From Adiantum capillus-veneris (lineage: Eukaryota > Streptophyta > Polypodiopsida > Polypodiales > Pteridaceae), in contig CM043957.1 in assembly GCA_014529385.2 (NCBI GenBank), positions 69,870,003 to 69,934,002 of the forward strand: a DNA stretch of 64,000 nucleotides, in the 5' to 3' direction. Positions within the stretch are counted from its first letter, which is position 1. Every line of letters begins with the position of its first letter. A program made the translations under genes and the position numbers. Below are positions 54,116 to 64,000 of the stretch, one piece after another. Under the pieces are notes generated by a model. It did not search any database. It worked only from the letters and a program-made list of their open reading frames with translations, and was not told where the DNA came from.

Positions 54116-56179
54116 TCAAATCTCTTTGTTCTCCAATTCGTGTTTCGATTTTCCCAGATATTTTGTGATTAGCCCTGTTATCCCCACCTTCTCCGGAGTT
54201 TTTTGAAGATCATTCCATAAATATGGTATGAATTTTAACAATTCTCCTAAAGTAAGAGTGCATTGGATGGGTGTAGACATGATTGAATAGATGTTGTCTA
54301 CTTCTATGGTCTGTTCTGCTCTCTTTATCTGAGTGGTTTTACACACTATGGATTCATCTTCGATATCTCCCAAGTAAGAGGGTAATGTTTTCAAGGTCAA
54401 TGGTTTAGACATTCTTGAAGCTTCAAATCCGTAATAATCATACAAGGATTGTACATCCATGTCCATATCAGGAGGTAGATTGTCTAACCAAACTTCCTAT
54501 ATAGGGGCTGACTTCAAAATTAGGCTCCCATCATTAATCTCTCTAACTTTTCCCCATAAGTGTCCTAGCCAGTCTTCTTCTACGAATGGAATTTTGTCTA
54601 AGGCATCTTCGTTGTCCAGCACTATAAGTTCTGGCTCTTTTGTTTCAAGGTGGGGTTCTACCACCACTTTGGATTTTTCTTTACCGGTTCCTACCACAAG
54701 CTCCTCAGGTTTTGCCATACTTTCGAACTTGGGTTTTTGTTTTCCAGCATCTCTTGAGTAGTTCTTGGTAAGCTTCAAGCTTACTACTTCCATGTATGGA
54801 GAGGGATAGTTTTTCCATTTGTTTTCCATGTTGTGCCCTGCTTTAAGTCCCGCTTGGTAAGCTTCCAAAGCTGCATTAATTGGCTCAAAAAATTTGTCTA
54901 CCAAAATTGATCCTCCAGATTTCACGGGGGTTTCCTTGATTTTGCTTCTAGTTTCTTTTACTTTTTCCTGGAATAGTTTCTTTGCTCTCTCCTTGATTTC
55001 AGCCCTTTGTTTCTGTTTTCTCATCTCATACATTTTGTTTTTGCTTATTTTGGTCTTTTGAGAGGAAATTTTAGTATTTTCCAAATTATCAGAGGAGTTA
55101 TGTTTCTTTTTCTTAGCCTGGGCTCTGGTGATTGCCTTGATTGGAACAATCGATTCACTCTCAGATGAGTTACTAGGTATCACTTGGACTACATTCACTA
55201 CTGTTTTACCCTTGTATAAAGGACTTTTAGGACAATCTTCAGGGAAATGTCCTCCCTTTTTGCAACATTGTATGCAATAAGCTTCAACTGGCTTAATGTT
55301 CTTGCCAAGCTCTGGGCATTCATTTTTCCAATGATCATCTGCACCACAGTTATGACAATTTACAGTTCTTTGCTTAATCATGGGTCTTACCATAGGAGGT
55401 CTAACACCTTGATTAGCTACATAGTACATTGGTGCAAGCTCTAGTGTAGTATAAGTCACAGGTTCTTTCATTGGTAGTGGATGTGAATTACACCAATATC
55501 CTTCTACCATTACTATAGATGGACTACGCTCAGCATAGGGTGTAACAGGCACTAGTGCTTGTTTTTCTATAAATCCCTCTAAATGCATGTACTTTACAGG
55601 CACTGCATTATGTCCCGGATATGGAGGTTGTTGAGGTCTTTCCATACCCATCAGTGGTCTTTGAGCTGGGGCCATATTAGGCTGATATCTGTACATGGGT
55701 TGCCCTTGTGGTATCATAGGCACGTATTGAACATTCCCATCATACTTTGGTTGGTAATAGCACTCATTGGTCTCATGGTTGATCCATTTACCCTCAATTG
55801 CACACCATTTTTGCGGCCTTATTGGTTGTCTCTGTTGAGGTATCCCTTGCCCTGGTCCCCTCATGGGTGCTTTTTGCATGTTATTCATCATGTCATTCAT
55901 CCTTTTGAGCATGTCTTCTATGGCTAAAAGCGGTGCTGCAGCAGCCGTTCCCACTTGTGTTGGTTTGGTGGATGCTGTTTTCTCACTTTGGTTATCCTTA
56001 GGGACATCTTCTTCATTGAAAATATCACAATTGTCTCCTAAGTCAATAGCTAATGTATTTAAGTCCATGATTGACCATGGTGAAATGTTTTGGAACCATG
56101 TCAATGCTTTTCCTTCTAATGTCATTCCAAATCCCTCGAATTGAGTATGGAAATCAAATATACATTTTGGTCTTAGCAC
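54116..56179 (-). pseudogene. G3 Gag, C-terminal two thirds
   Basis: 54497-56179 is open for 560 codons. It begins in the capsid-like segment (FEGFGMTLEGKALTWFQNIS), then a Pro/Gln/Met-rich region, two knuckles CHNCGADDHWKNEC and CIQCCKKGGHFPEDC at about residues 280-335, a Lys/Glu-rich helical stretch (KKLFQEKVKETRSKIKETPV) and an acidic tail (LDNEDALDKIPFVEEDWLGH). 54116-54466 is the next segment, toward PR1. No ATG-based start is claimed: the true start is upstream, beyond the LINE. Confidence 0.82.
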
Positions 56180-56791
56180 TTGCTTAAAGCTTGTTAAGTG
56201 GTCATATGGATCCCTAGATCCACTGTATTTTCTGACCCATTTCTGAAAATTATCTGGTCTGACACATCTATTTGGTTCAACTCCCGGTCTCCTGGCAATT
56301 GGTCATGTTCCAAGTCCTTCAAACCAGTCTCTTGGAAATAATGACTCATGTAGCCCTAGACTGGCTTTAGTGTCACACGGTTTTCTTTGTGATGAGGTGG
56401 TTTCTGATTTATTAACATTACTCTCAAAAGATCACTCACGGTGTGCATCTCTTGGAATAGTTTCTGGTCCTTGGCCCAATATCCAATCCCTTATGGAGTA
56501 CCCTTGCTATTTGGTTTGTTCCACCTCCTCAGGAGTCATCATAACAAAGTTATTGTTATAACAATCCTTAAACAAGTAGGTTTGTAGATCTGTTGATCCC
56601 TTGTCCTTGATTTTGTAGATATAAATGATCTTCATGGGTGTTAGCTGTCCTGATTTGGCATGAGAAGTCCATAGAAGATCTTTTACATTTCTATTCTCCC
56701 AACAATAGACTCCGATACTAGGATTATCCGTACTAAGCCGTTTCAAAGGCTTCAAGTCAGCTTGATAGTATCCCTCAAATTCTAAAGTTGG
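56180..56791 (-). pseudogene. G3 Gag, middle/N-terminal segment left of the LINE
   Basis: 56507-56755 is open (RLSTDNPSIGVYCWENRNVK and YLFKDCYNNNFVMMTP); 56180-56506 is broken but contains DPYDHLTSFKQVLRPK, the start of the capsid segment. The frame at 56.77 kb runs to the LINE insertion site and picks up again at 62586. Confidence 0.65.
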
Positions 56792-56799
56792 TGGTCCTT
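56792..56799. repeat. LINE target-site duplication, left copy
   Basis: TGGTCCTT, identical to 62578-62585. On the minus strand this is AAGGACCA; it may be a little longer but merges with the A-rich tail. Confidence 0.8.
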
Positions 56800-57141
56800 T
56801 TTATTAAAAAAAAAAACCATAGTGCGAGGAATTTAGTTAGATGAGCAAAAAGTATACATAATGTTCACAGAGCCCTGCTATGACATATACCATGACTTTA
56901 TGCATAGGCACCCGGCCCAATTCAAAATATATAACTGATCTCAAATACACAATGACCTTATACATAGGCTCCCAACCCATTTCAGAACATGCCCGAGACA
57001 CCTTCATTTACATTCCTTCACATCTGTCAATCTCTGTTTGGAGCCTCTCCAAGTAATAGTATCCTTCATTAATATGATCGAGTTGCACAATTTCGATGTC
57101 GATCTCATTCTACCAATCATTACAAGACATGATTTTATCAT

Positions 57142-57803
57142 CTAAATCACTGCCACTTGCTCCCCATGAGTAAACATGATCATAGAAGTACTTTGAATCT
57201 TTGAGGAAATCTTTTTTGGTTTGTACAAAGTGACCTGATCTTTAGCAATTTTCACATCCTGCACAAGAGGGGAGGAAAAAAGGGTTTTCAAACTTGGTGT
57301 TTGGTAAGCCAAATCAAACATTTTACAATTTCTTTGCCGCCAAATCAGCCATAAAAATTCAGCTCTTGATTTGTTCCAAAAAACTGTGAGTAATCCAGCA
57401 TGATATCCCAAGAGAATTTGGTGCCAAGAGGGAGAAAATCCCAGAGTACGAATCAAGGGTTTCAAGATCAGTTTACTGCCGGGACAACCTAAGAACAGGT
57501 GGAGGTGTCCTCAAGAATAGAACCACATCTGCAACAAAGACCATTGCCAATCTGGGCCTGAAGAGCCCTCTTATTACCAGTCCACAAGGCTTTGTGAAAA
57601 ATTAGCCATAATAGTACCGATTTTTTGGGTTCAATTGAAGGGGTCCAGATGTTCCCGAACTTGAATTCCCATTGTTTCTTGGAGTAATTGACCTTCCATC
57701 TCATGTTCAGAGTAGCAGGAAGGGAAGAGGCCATAGTGCCGATTATCAAAATTTGGTTAGGAAGCTTTACCCTGTCCATCCAGGTGAAGGCTCTGAGGTC
57801 CAA
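57142..57803 (-). pseudogene. LINE ORF2 C-terminal zinc-binding region
   Basis: 57489-57803 reads WTPSIEPKKSVLLWLIFHKA and GLCCRCGSILEDTSTC, the zf-RVT type segment found after plant LINE RTs. 57142-57465 continues with AEFLWLIWRQRNCKMF, the usual last motif. No RNase H domain is visible after it. 57804-58536 between this and RT is broken connecting sequence. Confidence 0.8.
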
Positions 57804-58536
57804 GGGAGGCGGGTTATGAAGTGTCTAGATAAGGTCTGGAGGGAAAGCCCTAATCCGGTTTCTGATGAGTTGAAGATCCCAGGGATGAGCCCAAAACGTG
57901 AGAGAAATTTCAATGTCAGACAGCCAGTCCATTGAAACCAAGTCCCAAACATTCTTCCAACATTTTAGGCCCTTCTTGTGAAGAGTAAGAGCTTTCCTTT
58001 GGAGAGAAGAGGAGACCTGTGGAACTTCTATACTAGGACACCAGACGGAGTTGTTGGGGGGGACGGAGTATTTGAACTTGGAGAGGCTATTCAGCTGGAT
58101 GTTCTCTCTATGCCTATTCCAAGCATTGAAAATAGAATCAACAAGTCATAGCCTATAGCTGAGATGGTAATCTTCCCAAAGAAGATTGTAGTGGGCATGA
58201 GATGAGACCAGCCAGGGTGCTCAGAGAAGTAGAACCTGTTGAGCTTCCTAAACAGGATTCTAGACCATTCCTCCTGAGGTTGAGATACAGCTGAGAACAC
58301 CAACTTTATAGCCATTTTATCTTAAATGTGTTTGAGATTTTGAATTCCCAAGCCTCCTCAACCTTTGGGTAGGGTACAAATGTCCCAAGAGACCTTGGCT
58401 GACTTTTTCATGAACGGATCCTCGGCCTACAAGAAGTTCCTGCATATCTTTGAGATTCTGAGAAGATGGCAATAAGGAGGCCTCCAATAGCCAAAGAAGA
58501 ACAACACATAAGCATTGACGAAGTGATTGATAACAA

Positions 58537-59720
58537 CTACCCGACCAGCCAGGGAGTGTTGGAATCCAATCCACCTGTTGAGCTTGGATTGGAATTTGTT
58601 GCATACCCAGTCCCACCTAGCCTTGAGTGATACCCCAAAACCCATGGGAATCCCAAGAAGATGGAATATCTCACCTTCCTTGATAACCTTGCAACCAGCT
58701 TGAGAGGTCCAAATTGGGATGACTTTCTAGAAAAAATCCCTGTTTTGCTATGATTAATACGAGAGCCAGAAGCCAAGCAAAAAATTTGCAACACCGCCCA
58801 GAATTCAGCCAGTGTAGCTTCCTCATTAGTCAGCACTCCATTAGTATCATCAGCAAACTGGAATAAACACTGTTGAACTTCAGAGCCCGGCATGGAGATG
58901 CCCTTGATGAGGCCTTTGGCCATTCTATCTTTTACCAGACAATTGAGAGAGTCGGCTGCTATGGCAAATAAAAGAGGAGCCAAAGGACAACCTTGCCTAA
59001 CGGACCTTGCCAGATTGAACACATCAGACAAACTGCCATTCAGAGAAACTCTTGCTCTTGCATTACCCATAAGTGTTTGAATAAAAAGGAACATGCGGTT
59101 CTTAAAACCCATGGCTTCCAAACATCTGAGAATAAAGGACCATTCCAGCCTATCATAGGCTTTATCAAAAAAGTCAATTTTAACAAAAACAAAGTCGACC
59201 AAATTCTGATGTATGTTCAAAGCCTTCCCACATAGAGATCACGGCCTCAACAATTTTCCTTCCTTTAATGAAACCCTTTTGTTCCTTAGAAATCCAATGC
59301 ATGAGCAAGATGGTAATCCGATTGGCCACAGCCTTTGCTAGAATTTTGTATGTTGTCTTCAACATGGTCAAAGGACGCCAATTGGAGAGGCCATCCTTGG
59401 CCCCTCTTTTGTGAAGAAGCTTAATGACTCCGATGTTGATAGCACACGAGAGAGCTTTATGGATCAGAGATTCTTCCCAAACCACAAGCAAAAAAGGAGA
59501 CGTCAATTCTTTGAACTGCTGCAAGAATTCAAAGAGAAGACCATCCAGACCAGGTGTTTTATTGAAGTTTGAGGTTTTCTATAGCCTGATAGATGTCGGA
59601 AATTGACTAGGGGGGATTAGGCTGTCGCAGCTTGACAGGAAGGAATGACTTTATTTCTACAAGAGAGGGTTTCAATTTGAGCTTCTATCGCCTCTCTTGT
59701 AAGAGATTCGGGAGGGCTAA
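58537..59720 (-). pseudogene. LINE ORF2 reverse transcriptase
   Basis: Two frames. 59180-59524: LSNWRPLTMLKTTYKILAKA and RKIVEAVISM. 58537-59220: KIDFFDKAYDRLEWSFI, SVRQGCPLAPLLFAI, and the catalytic FADDTNGVLT. Target-primed reverse transcription would use this enzyme. At least one frameshift and several stops. Confidence 0.88.
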
Positions 59721-59728
59721 AAGGAGAC

Positions 59729-61009
59729 TCAAAATATGAATTCCAGATTCTGTACATCGGACTCGATGGGATGGGCTACTTTGAAATGTGGGACATGCTC
59801 TCTGACATTCTTCTTTCTAATGGATTTGAACATTTCTTTCGAGGGTCTATTGACTTTCCCTGCCCACCATTTCTTAAAGAAAACTATGGAGTGGTCAAGA
59901 AGAACCTCCTCTTGGTGTCTAAGCTGGCTATGAAGAGAACAAATGACCGTTTGGATGGTCACCGAAGGGGGAGAAGCTTCTAGCTTGGCTAATTCATCAT
60001 ACATTCTATCTCTTTTCTTTTTTCGGATAAGAGAAACCTCTTTTCTGAAGAGGATAAGCTTTTGTTGGGTATCCTGGACTGCATTACTCCAAGCTCGGGC
60101 TGGGGATCTGTGCACCAAAAAAGCTTGCCTCCAAATGAGGGAAATAGCCTCCTGAACTATTGGTAGTTTGAACAAGGAGGGATCCGTTTGAAACCAACTA
60201 TTCCTTACCTTAGAATCTTTATCATCCAGAGTAAGAACTAATGGATAATGATCCAAAATGCAGGTATTCTACTTGGGCTTAGCTTTTAGCGTGGAAAAGG
60301 AGTTGGCTACAGACAACTCGATGTAGCACCTGTCCAACCGAGCCTTCCTAGCCAAGTCCCCTTTCCCATAATTTTGCCAAGTGAACTCACTTGTGGTGCC
60401 AGCGTCCCATAACTAATGTTAGGACTTGAGTGAATCCCAAGCTTGATCTTTGGCACCTCGAATTGTAATCCCTTTGGAGAGGAAACGGTCCTCAAGTGAC
60501 TCTACCATATTAAAGTCACCTAAGAGGATGAGAGGATCTTGAAGGTCAACCAGAGTGTTCCACATCTCCGAGCGGTCGGAGATAGAACCTCCTGCATACA
60601 CACCTACCAGTCTAGCATTATAGGGGTGGGGAAGCACAAGTGAGCACCAGTTCTGTCCACTTACAGGATCCAATTAAGTGGACCTATACTCTTCAGGAAC
60701 ACCAATAACGCAACCTCCTGAACCATGAGGGTGAAAGTCAACCAGCCAAAAGTGTTTCTTTGAGATGTTTTCTAGAGCGTGATCCAGCTCAGGGCCAGAG
60801 GTTTTGACCTCTTGAAGCACGATACAATGTGCCTGGTTATTTCTAATCCATGATGCTATGCATTTGACTTTGATGAGGTCAGACAAACCCCTCACATTCC
60901 AAGAGAGCACTTTCATTTGGAGGCTCGTTTGTTTTATTGCTGCCTTACTGGCGAGGCAGGGTCTAAGCCACATGGCATGATTTCTTTTGTTATCTTTCAG
61001 AACTTCCAT
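59729..61009 (-). pseudogene. LINE ORF2 endonuclease and linker
   Basis: 60674-61009: VLSWNVRGLS and IVLQEVKTSG; 60419-60673: LILLGDFNMVESLEDR. These are the core motifs of the Exo/Endo-phosphatase (APE) endonuclease that nicks target DNA. 59729-60256 starts with MDHYPLVLTL, matching the last catalytic D-H segment, then a long helical linker to RT. Frames are interrupted near 60.3 and 60.67 kb. Confidence 0.85.
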
Positions 61010-61039
61010 GGGGATAGGACCTAAGGGAAGAGGAAATCA

Positions 61040-62475
61040 AAGCTGAATAAGAAACAGGCCTATTTTCTTTGTTCAGTTCAGGGAGGGATTGACTGGCCAT
61101 CACGTTACCCTCTTCTTCCAATCGAGCATCCACTACTGGAACCTGTGGTTGACTGGGGGGAATGAATTCCTGTGTTGAGTGGGGGGGATGAATTCCCCCG
61201 AATCCTTTGAGTCAGAATCCACAAATTCCTGAAGTCGTGCTAGGATAGCAAACCAATTAGCGGATTTGCCTTTGGCTTCTTGTCTCCTGATGGTGCCAGA
61301 CTTGTTTCCAGCCTGGTTAAAGCGAGGTTTGGGCTGTTGATGGCCATTGTCAGGACGGGGTGCATCAAGATGCTGAGGAACAGGGTCAGAGGGGGTCTGG
61401 GGGTTAGAAGTGGGAGCAGGAGGAGGGGATGTGAGGGGGCAAGCCCTAACAAAATGCCCTTTTTTCACGCAGAGGAAACAAGTGTCAGGTAGGTATTTGT
61501 ATTCAATTGGTTGGTCGAAGACCTCCCCATTGTCAATCTGGATCTCGATGGAGAGGGGGAGATTGGCTAGGCTAGAGATGTCTATCTCTACAAGAACTGA
61601 AGGTGCCAGGCTGGGTTGTACCAGTCTTGCCTTGGAAGACCACCTAAGACCTTGCCCAGTTGGCCCGCAATGGGACCAAGATGGCTGTAGAGGTGGAGAG
61701 GGATATTAGTGAATTCAACCCAAACCGGGTAATTCCTGGCTGCAGAGATCTCGGGGTTGAACTCGTTGTTCCATCGAAATAGGCACAGAGGTGAGTTACG
61801 GATGACCCATTTCCCATAACTTAAGGCTTGAAACGCCATAGCCTGATCTCTGAAGATGAACAACAAGTGATTCTTGGGTAAGCATTGAATGGAGTCTAGC
61901 TCAATGCCCCGTTTAGTCCACTGTTGCTTTATCCAAGCTTTAAGCATGTCAATCGGAGGCCATGGGCCAGCAAGAGGACCTACCAAGGCACGACTTTCTA
62001 GATCTTTTTTTACCTTCCTCACTTGAGAAGAAGGTAAAATGACTGATGGCTTACCTTGAGTAGCTTTTCCTTGGCCAGGGTGAGGATGTCCTTGGTGGTT
62101 TCCACATTGAGACTCAGGGGGAGACGAATGTATGCTTGCACCGGGAGATGATCCAAAAGGTTCTTGATCTCCTCTTGGTGGGACTCTAGGAGTGTCTACG
62201 CCATCAGAACGAGCTCTAGTTTGTAGGAGTTGATGTCTGTCAGAAAGTGCTTGCATAAGCTTTCCCACAAGCTCTGGGGGAAGGATCTTGGATATAAGCG
62301 GGTCCGAACTAGAGAGGACTTGTGGAGGCACTATGGGAGCCGGCTGTCCCGAAGGGAAGTTTGGGAGAATAAGGGACGTTCTATGCGGGAGAGGGTCGAT
62401 GGCATCCCACGCATTGGCCGAGGTTGCTTGAAGTTGCATGACTGGGCGCTGAGGAAAGGGTGGCAGGGCAAGCAC
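61040..62475 (-). pseudogene. LINE ORF1 (DUF4283-like, with zinc knuckle)
   Basis: 61588-62475 is open for 295 codons. N-terminal Pro/Ser-rich; residues about 180-285 contain WIKQQWTKRGIELDSIQCLP and SYGKWVIRNSPLCLFRWN, the plant DUF4283 pattern of LINE ORF1 proteins. After a frameshift, 61133-61500 gives the knuckle CFLCVKKGHFVRAC and a Pro-rich tail. It would bind the LINE RNA. Confidence 0.8.
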
Positions 62476-62577
62476 GTGTGAGGTCAGGGTGCTAGTCCAT
62501 CACCGAAACCCTAACTTAACAAGAGCTTAATTAAGCTTTCTGCAAAGTCTGCCATTGCACTCTCTCTCTCTCTCTCA

Positions 62578-62741
62578 TGGTCCTTCTTTTGCTACCATAC
62601 CTGGAATTATGGTATTTACTTCTAACCCCCATTTGTCTATCCTGCCAAGGTTATCAACTTGTAAATACTGAGTTTCGTTTCTATCCATATATATTTTTTC
62701 TTGTTTGTTTGCCCTGATTTCCTCGTCAAACTCGGTACCAT
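62578..62741 (-). pseudogene. G3 Gag N-terminal segment right of the LINE
   Basis: Right copy of the LINE target duplication (62578-62585), then an open frame reading right to left as FDEEIRANKQEKIYMDRNET and WGLEVNTIIPGMVAKEG, continuing the frame at 56791. It is cut at 62741 by an LTR of the G1/G2 family. Confidence 0.65.
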
Positions 62742-63058
62742 TGTTAACCCTCACGGCTCACGGACACCCTATCACCTACGAGACGGACGTTGTATTATTT
62801 ATTTGGTAGAGTCAGGTACCGGGCTTGTCGGTCCAATAGGAAAAGGGTAAGAGTGATCGAGGATGAGAGGCGCACTCTAATTGGGACATTCAAGGGATTA
62901 GTTGGCTAAGCATGGGCGCCCAAGTGTGAATGGGGTGAGCTCATATAAAAGCCAACTAAACCTAAAATTCACGGATTCTCTCATTTGTGCAATAGAAGAG
63001 TGCTCTTGCTCCATCTCCATCTCCATCTTCTTCTTCTTCACCTCCTTGTGTGTGTGTG

Positions 63059-63098
<40 letters not shown>

Positions 63099-63333
63099 CA
63101 ATCGAGCATTGCGGCGGCACGACGGCGGTGAAGCGGTTGAGCACGACGTAGCGGCGTCTCCTTCTTCTTCGCGGCGAGGAATCCTCCACGGCAGGAGCAT
63201 AGAGCGGTGAGTGACACACCATTGCCCTCTTTTGAGCTTACTAGTTAAGCTAGTTGTGTGCTTGGAGCCGTCTGTGGCTCGCACACAGTGTTAGGCAAGT
63301 CCCTTGCTTCAACAATGCGGCAAGGAGCGCACA
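62742..63333 (+). repeat. 5' LTR of G4
   Basis: 592 bp, TGTTAACCCTCACGG to GAGCGCACA. TATA box TATAAAA at 62944-62950. Microsatellite: TG repeats 63047-63059 and GA repeats about 63062-63097. Short ORFs here run through the microsatellite and are not genes. Confidence 0.88.
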
Positions 63334-63337
63334 TTTT

Positions 63338-63355
63338 TGGCGCCGCTACCGAGGA
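63338..63355 (+). other. G4 primer-binding site, tRNA-Asp type
   Basis: TGGCGCCGCTACCGAGGA. Closest of the three in this window to the plant tRNA-Asp PBS (three differences), suggesting G4 is the least decayed member here. Confidence 0.85.
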
Positions 63356-64000
63356 ATCGCCCTGCACTAAGCCCAAGAGGCACTTTGTGCTTCTTCTATG
63401 AATTGTTTGTAGTAGAAAAGAAGAGGAAGAGGAAGAGGAATGAGTTATTTTTCTGTAAGTTGTTAATTTCTGTATTGTCTGCAAGTTCTGTGATTTCTGC
63501 ATAATCTTGTGTTTTCTGTTTGCACACAGTCTTTGCACAATTAGTAGTCGTTAGCTTGTTCGCAGTGAATGAATAAGTAGGTAGACAATTAGCAATTTCT
63601 GTTTGCACACAGTCTGTACACAGTCTTTGCACAGTAAGGTAGTGAGAGAGGAAGTAGGTGGACAGTTAGCTCACTGTCAGTAAGCAGTTAGCAGAGTGGT
63701 TAACAGATTAGTTAGTGGTTAGCAGCACTGTTGGCAGCACTGTTAGTAAGTAGATAAGGTAGTGAGCTGTGAGCTGTTGACAGAGAGGTTAGGTAGGTGT
63801 TGACAGTGTGTGTGCCCAATCTTATAGCTATATGTGGATTGTATCCCCCTTCTACGTATGTTTTATCCCTTCATCTTGTACATCCGCACCTTGCTAAAAT
63901 TAATAGCTTGATGTGCCTTGACCCCACCTTACTTGTTTGTTATAACCCAAAACTTTAATCATCCTTGACCTTACCTTGAAAGTTAATACCATTTTTCTAC
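63356..64000 (+). other. G4 5' leader, no gene
   Basis: Non-coding, built largely of short repeats of AGTTAGCAG, GTAGGTAG and TTTGCACACAGTC type. The corresponding G1 leader (about 9340-9560, other strand) has a similar CTAACAG/CACTAACA pattern. No ORF. Confidence 0.6.

Larger units (their letters stand above)
56800..62577 (-). mobile_element. L1-type LINE, full-length, decayed
   Basis: 5.78 kb, bounded by TGGTCCTT target duplications. On the minus strand it begins TGAGAGAGAGAG..., has ORF1 (DUF4283-like plus zinc knuckle), ORF2 (endonuclease, RT, zinc-binding C-terminus) and ends with a T run and AATAAAAA. It interrupts a Gag frame of G3: sequence on both sides of it is one continuous reading frame when the LINE is removed. 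Full length at the 5' end is uncommon for LINEs. Many stops make it inactive. Confidence 0.9.
38746..62741 (-). mobile_element. Ty3/gypsy element(s) G3, decayed and interrupted
   Basis: Minus-strand order from right to left: Gag N-terminus (62586-62741, then 56180-56791), Gag with knuckles, PR1, RT, RNase H, integrase, second protease-like domain, W-V-P-K-type region, polypurine tract. It is split by an L1 LINE (56800-62577), a copia-like LTR (about 51.62-52.33 kb) and a chromovirus (42478-51384), and cut at 62741 by a G1/G2-family LTR. The 5' LTR is outside the window. The two sides of the RT may come from two copies (see finding at 51.6 kb). Confidence 0.8.
62742..64000 (+). mobile_element. 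5' end of another G1/G2-family Ty3/gypsy element (G4)
   Basis: LTR 62742-63333, tRNA-Asp PBS 63338-63355, then leader sequence to the window edge. No gag is reached. Inserted in the G3 Gag frame; the left five bases are ACCAT, which should recur after its 3' LTR. Confidence 0.85.

Overview
This window is a block of transposable elements from a large, repeat-rich land-plant nuclear genome. Plant-type Ty3/gypsy, Ty1/copia and L1-type LINE sequences fill it. Primer-binding sites match plant tRNA-Asp and initiator tRNA-Met. I find no bacterial gene organisation, no tRNA or rRNA gene, and no convincing single-copy host gene. The lineage (fern, lycophyte, gymnosperm, other) cannot be fixed from the sequence; the long AT-rich repeats, unusual Gag layouts and non-angiosperm-like elements only hint at a non-flowering plant.

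Layout, left to right. (1) 1-10105, minus strand: Ty3/gypsy element G1 (5' LTR 9688-10105, tRNA-Asp PBS, gag, protease, RT, RNase H, integrase, then a second protease-like domain and a W-V-P-K repeat region); its 3' end is off the window. (2) 10106-10470 is the start of a minus-strand element with an initiator-Met PBS. (3) About 10.8-21.7 kb, plus strand: copia-type element C1, split by element G2 (11710-19634, 5-bp target duplication TTTTG). G2 is the same family as G1 but lacks all of RT, RNase H and integrase. (4) 21.7-26.9 kb: a second gag-protease-only copia element C2 (LTR 22581-22803), flanked by inverted fragments of the same family. (5) 26859-27123: a minus-strand LTR with its polypurine tract. 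(6) 28.1-33.2 kb, minus: a decayed spliced-looking ORF of unknown function with coiled-coil segments. Upstream lie a 152-bp AT-rich satellite (33.6-36.06 kb) and a clean TATA box at 36481-36490. (7) 38.7-62.74 kb, minus: Ty3/gypsy element or elements G3, again with two protease domains, broken up by later insertions. These are an intact chromovirus (42478-51384, TSD GTAGT, LTRs differing at 6 of 1591 positions), a copia-like solo LTR (about 51.62-52.33 kb) and a full-length but decayed L1 LINE (56800-62577, TSD AAGGACCA). (8) 62742-64000: the 5' LTR, PBS and leader of another plus-strand G1/G2-family element running off the window.

The relative order of events can be read from nesting. G2 is younger than C1. 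The chromovirus, LINE and right-hand LTR are all younger than G3. Only the chromovirus has an uninterrupted Gag-Pol frame and is a candidate for recent or current activity; everything else is decayed or non-autonomous.

The strongest unexpected signal is a second retropepsin-like domain after the integrase C-terminus in two different Ty3/gypsy elements (G1 about 0.59-1.15 kb; G3 about 39.53-39.80 kb). It keeps the D-x-G-A and I/N-L-G motifs at the same spacing as the ordinary protease, and in both it is followed by a repeated W-V/I-P-K motif region.
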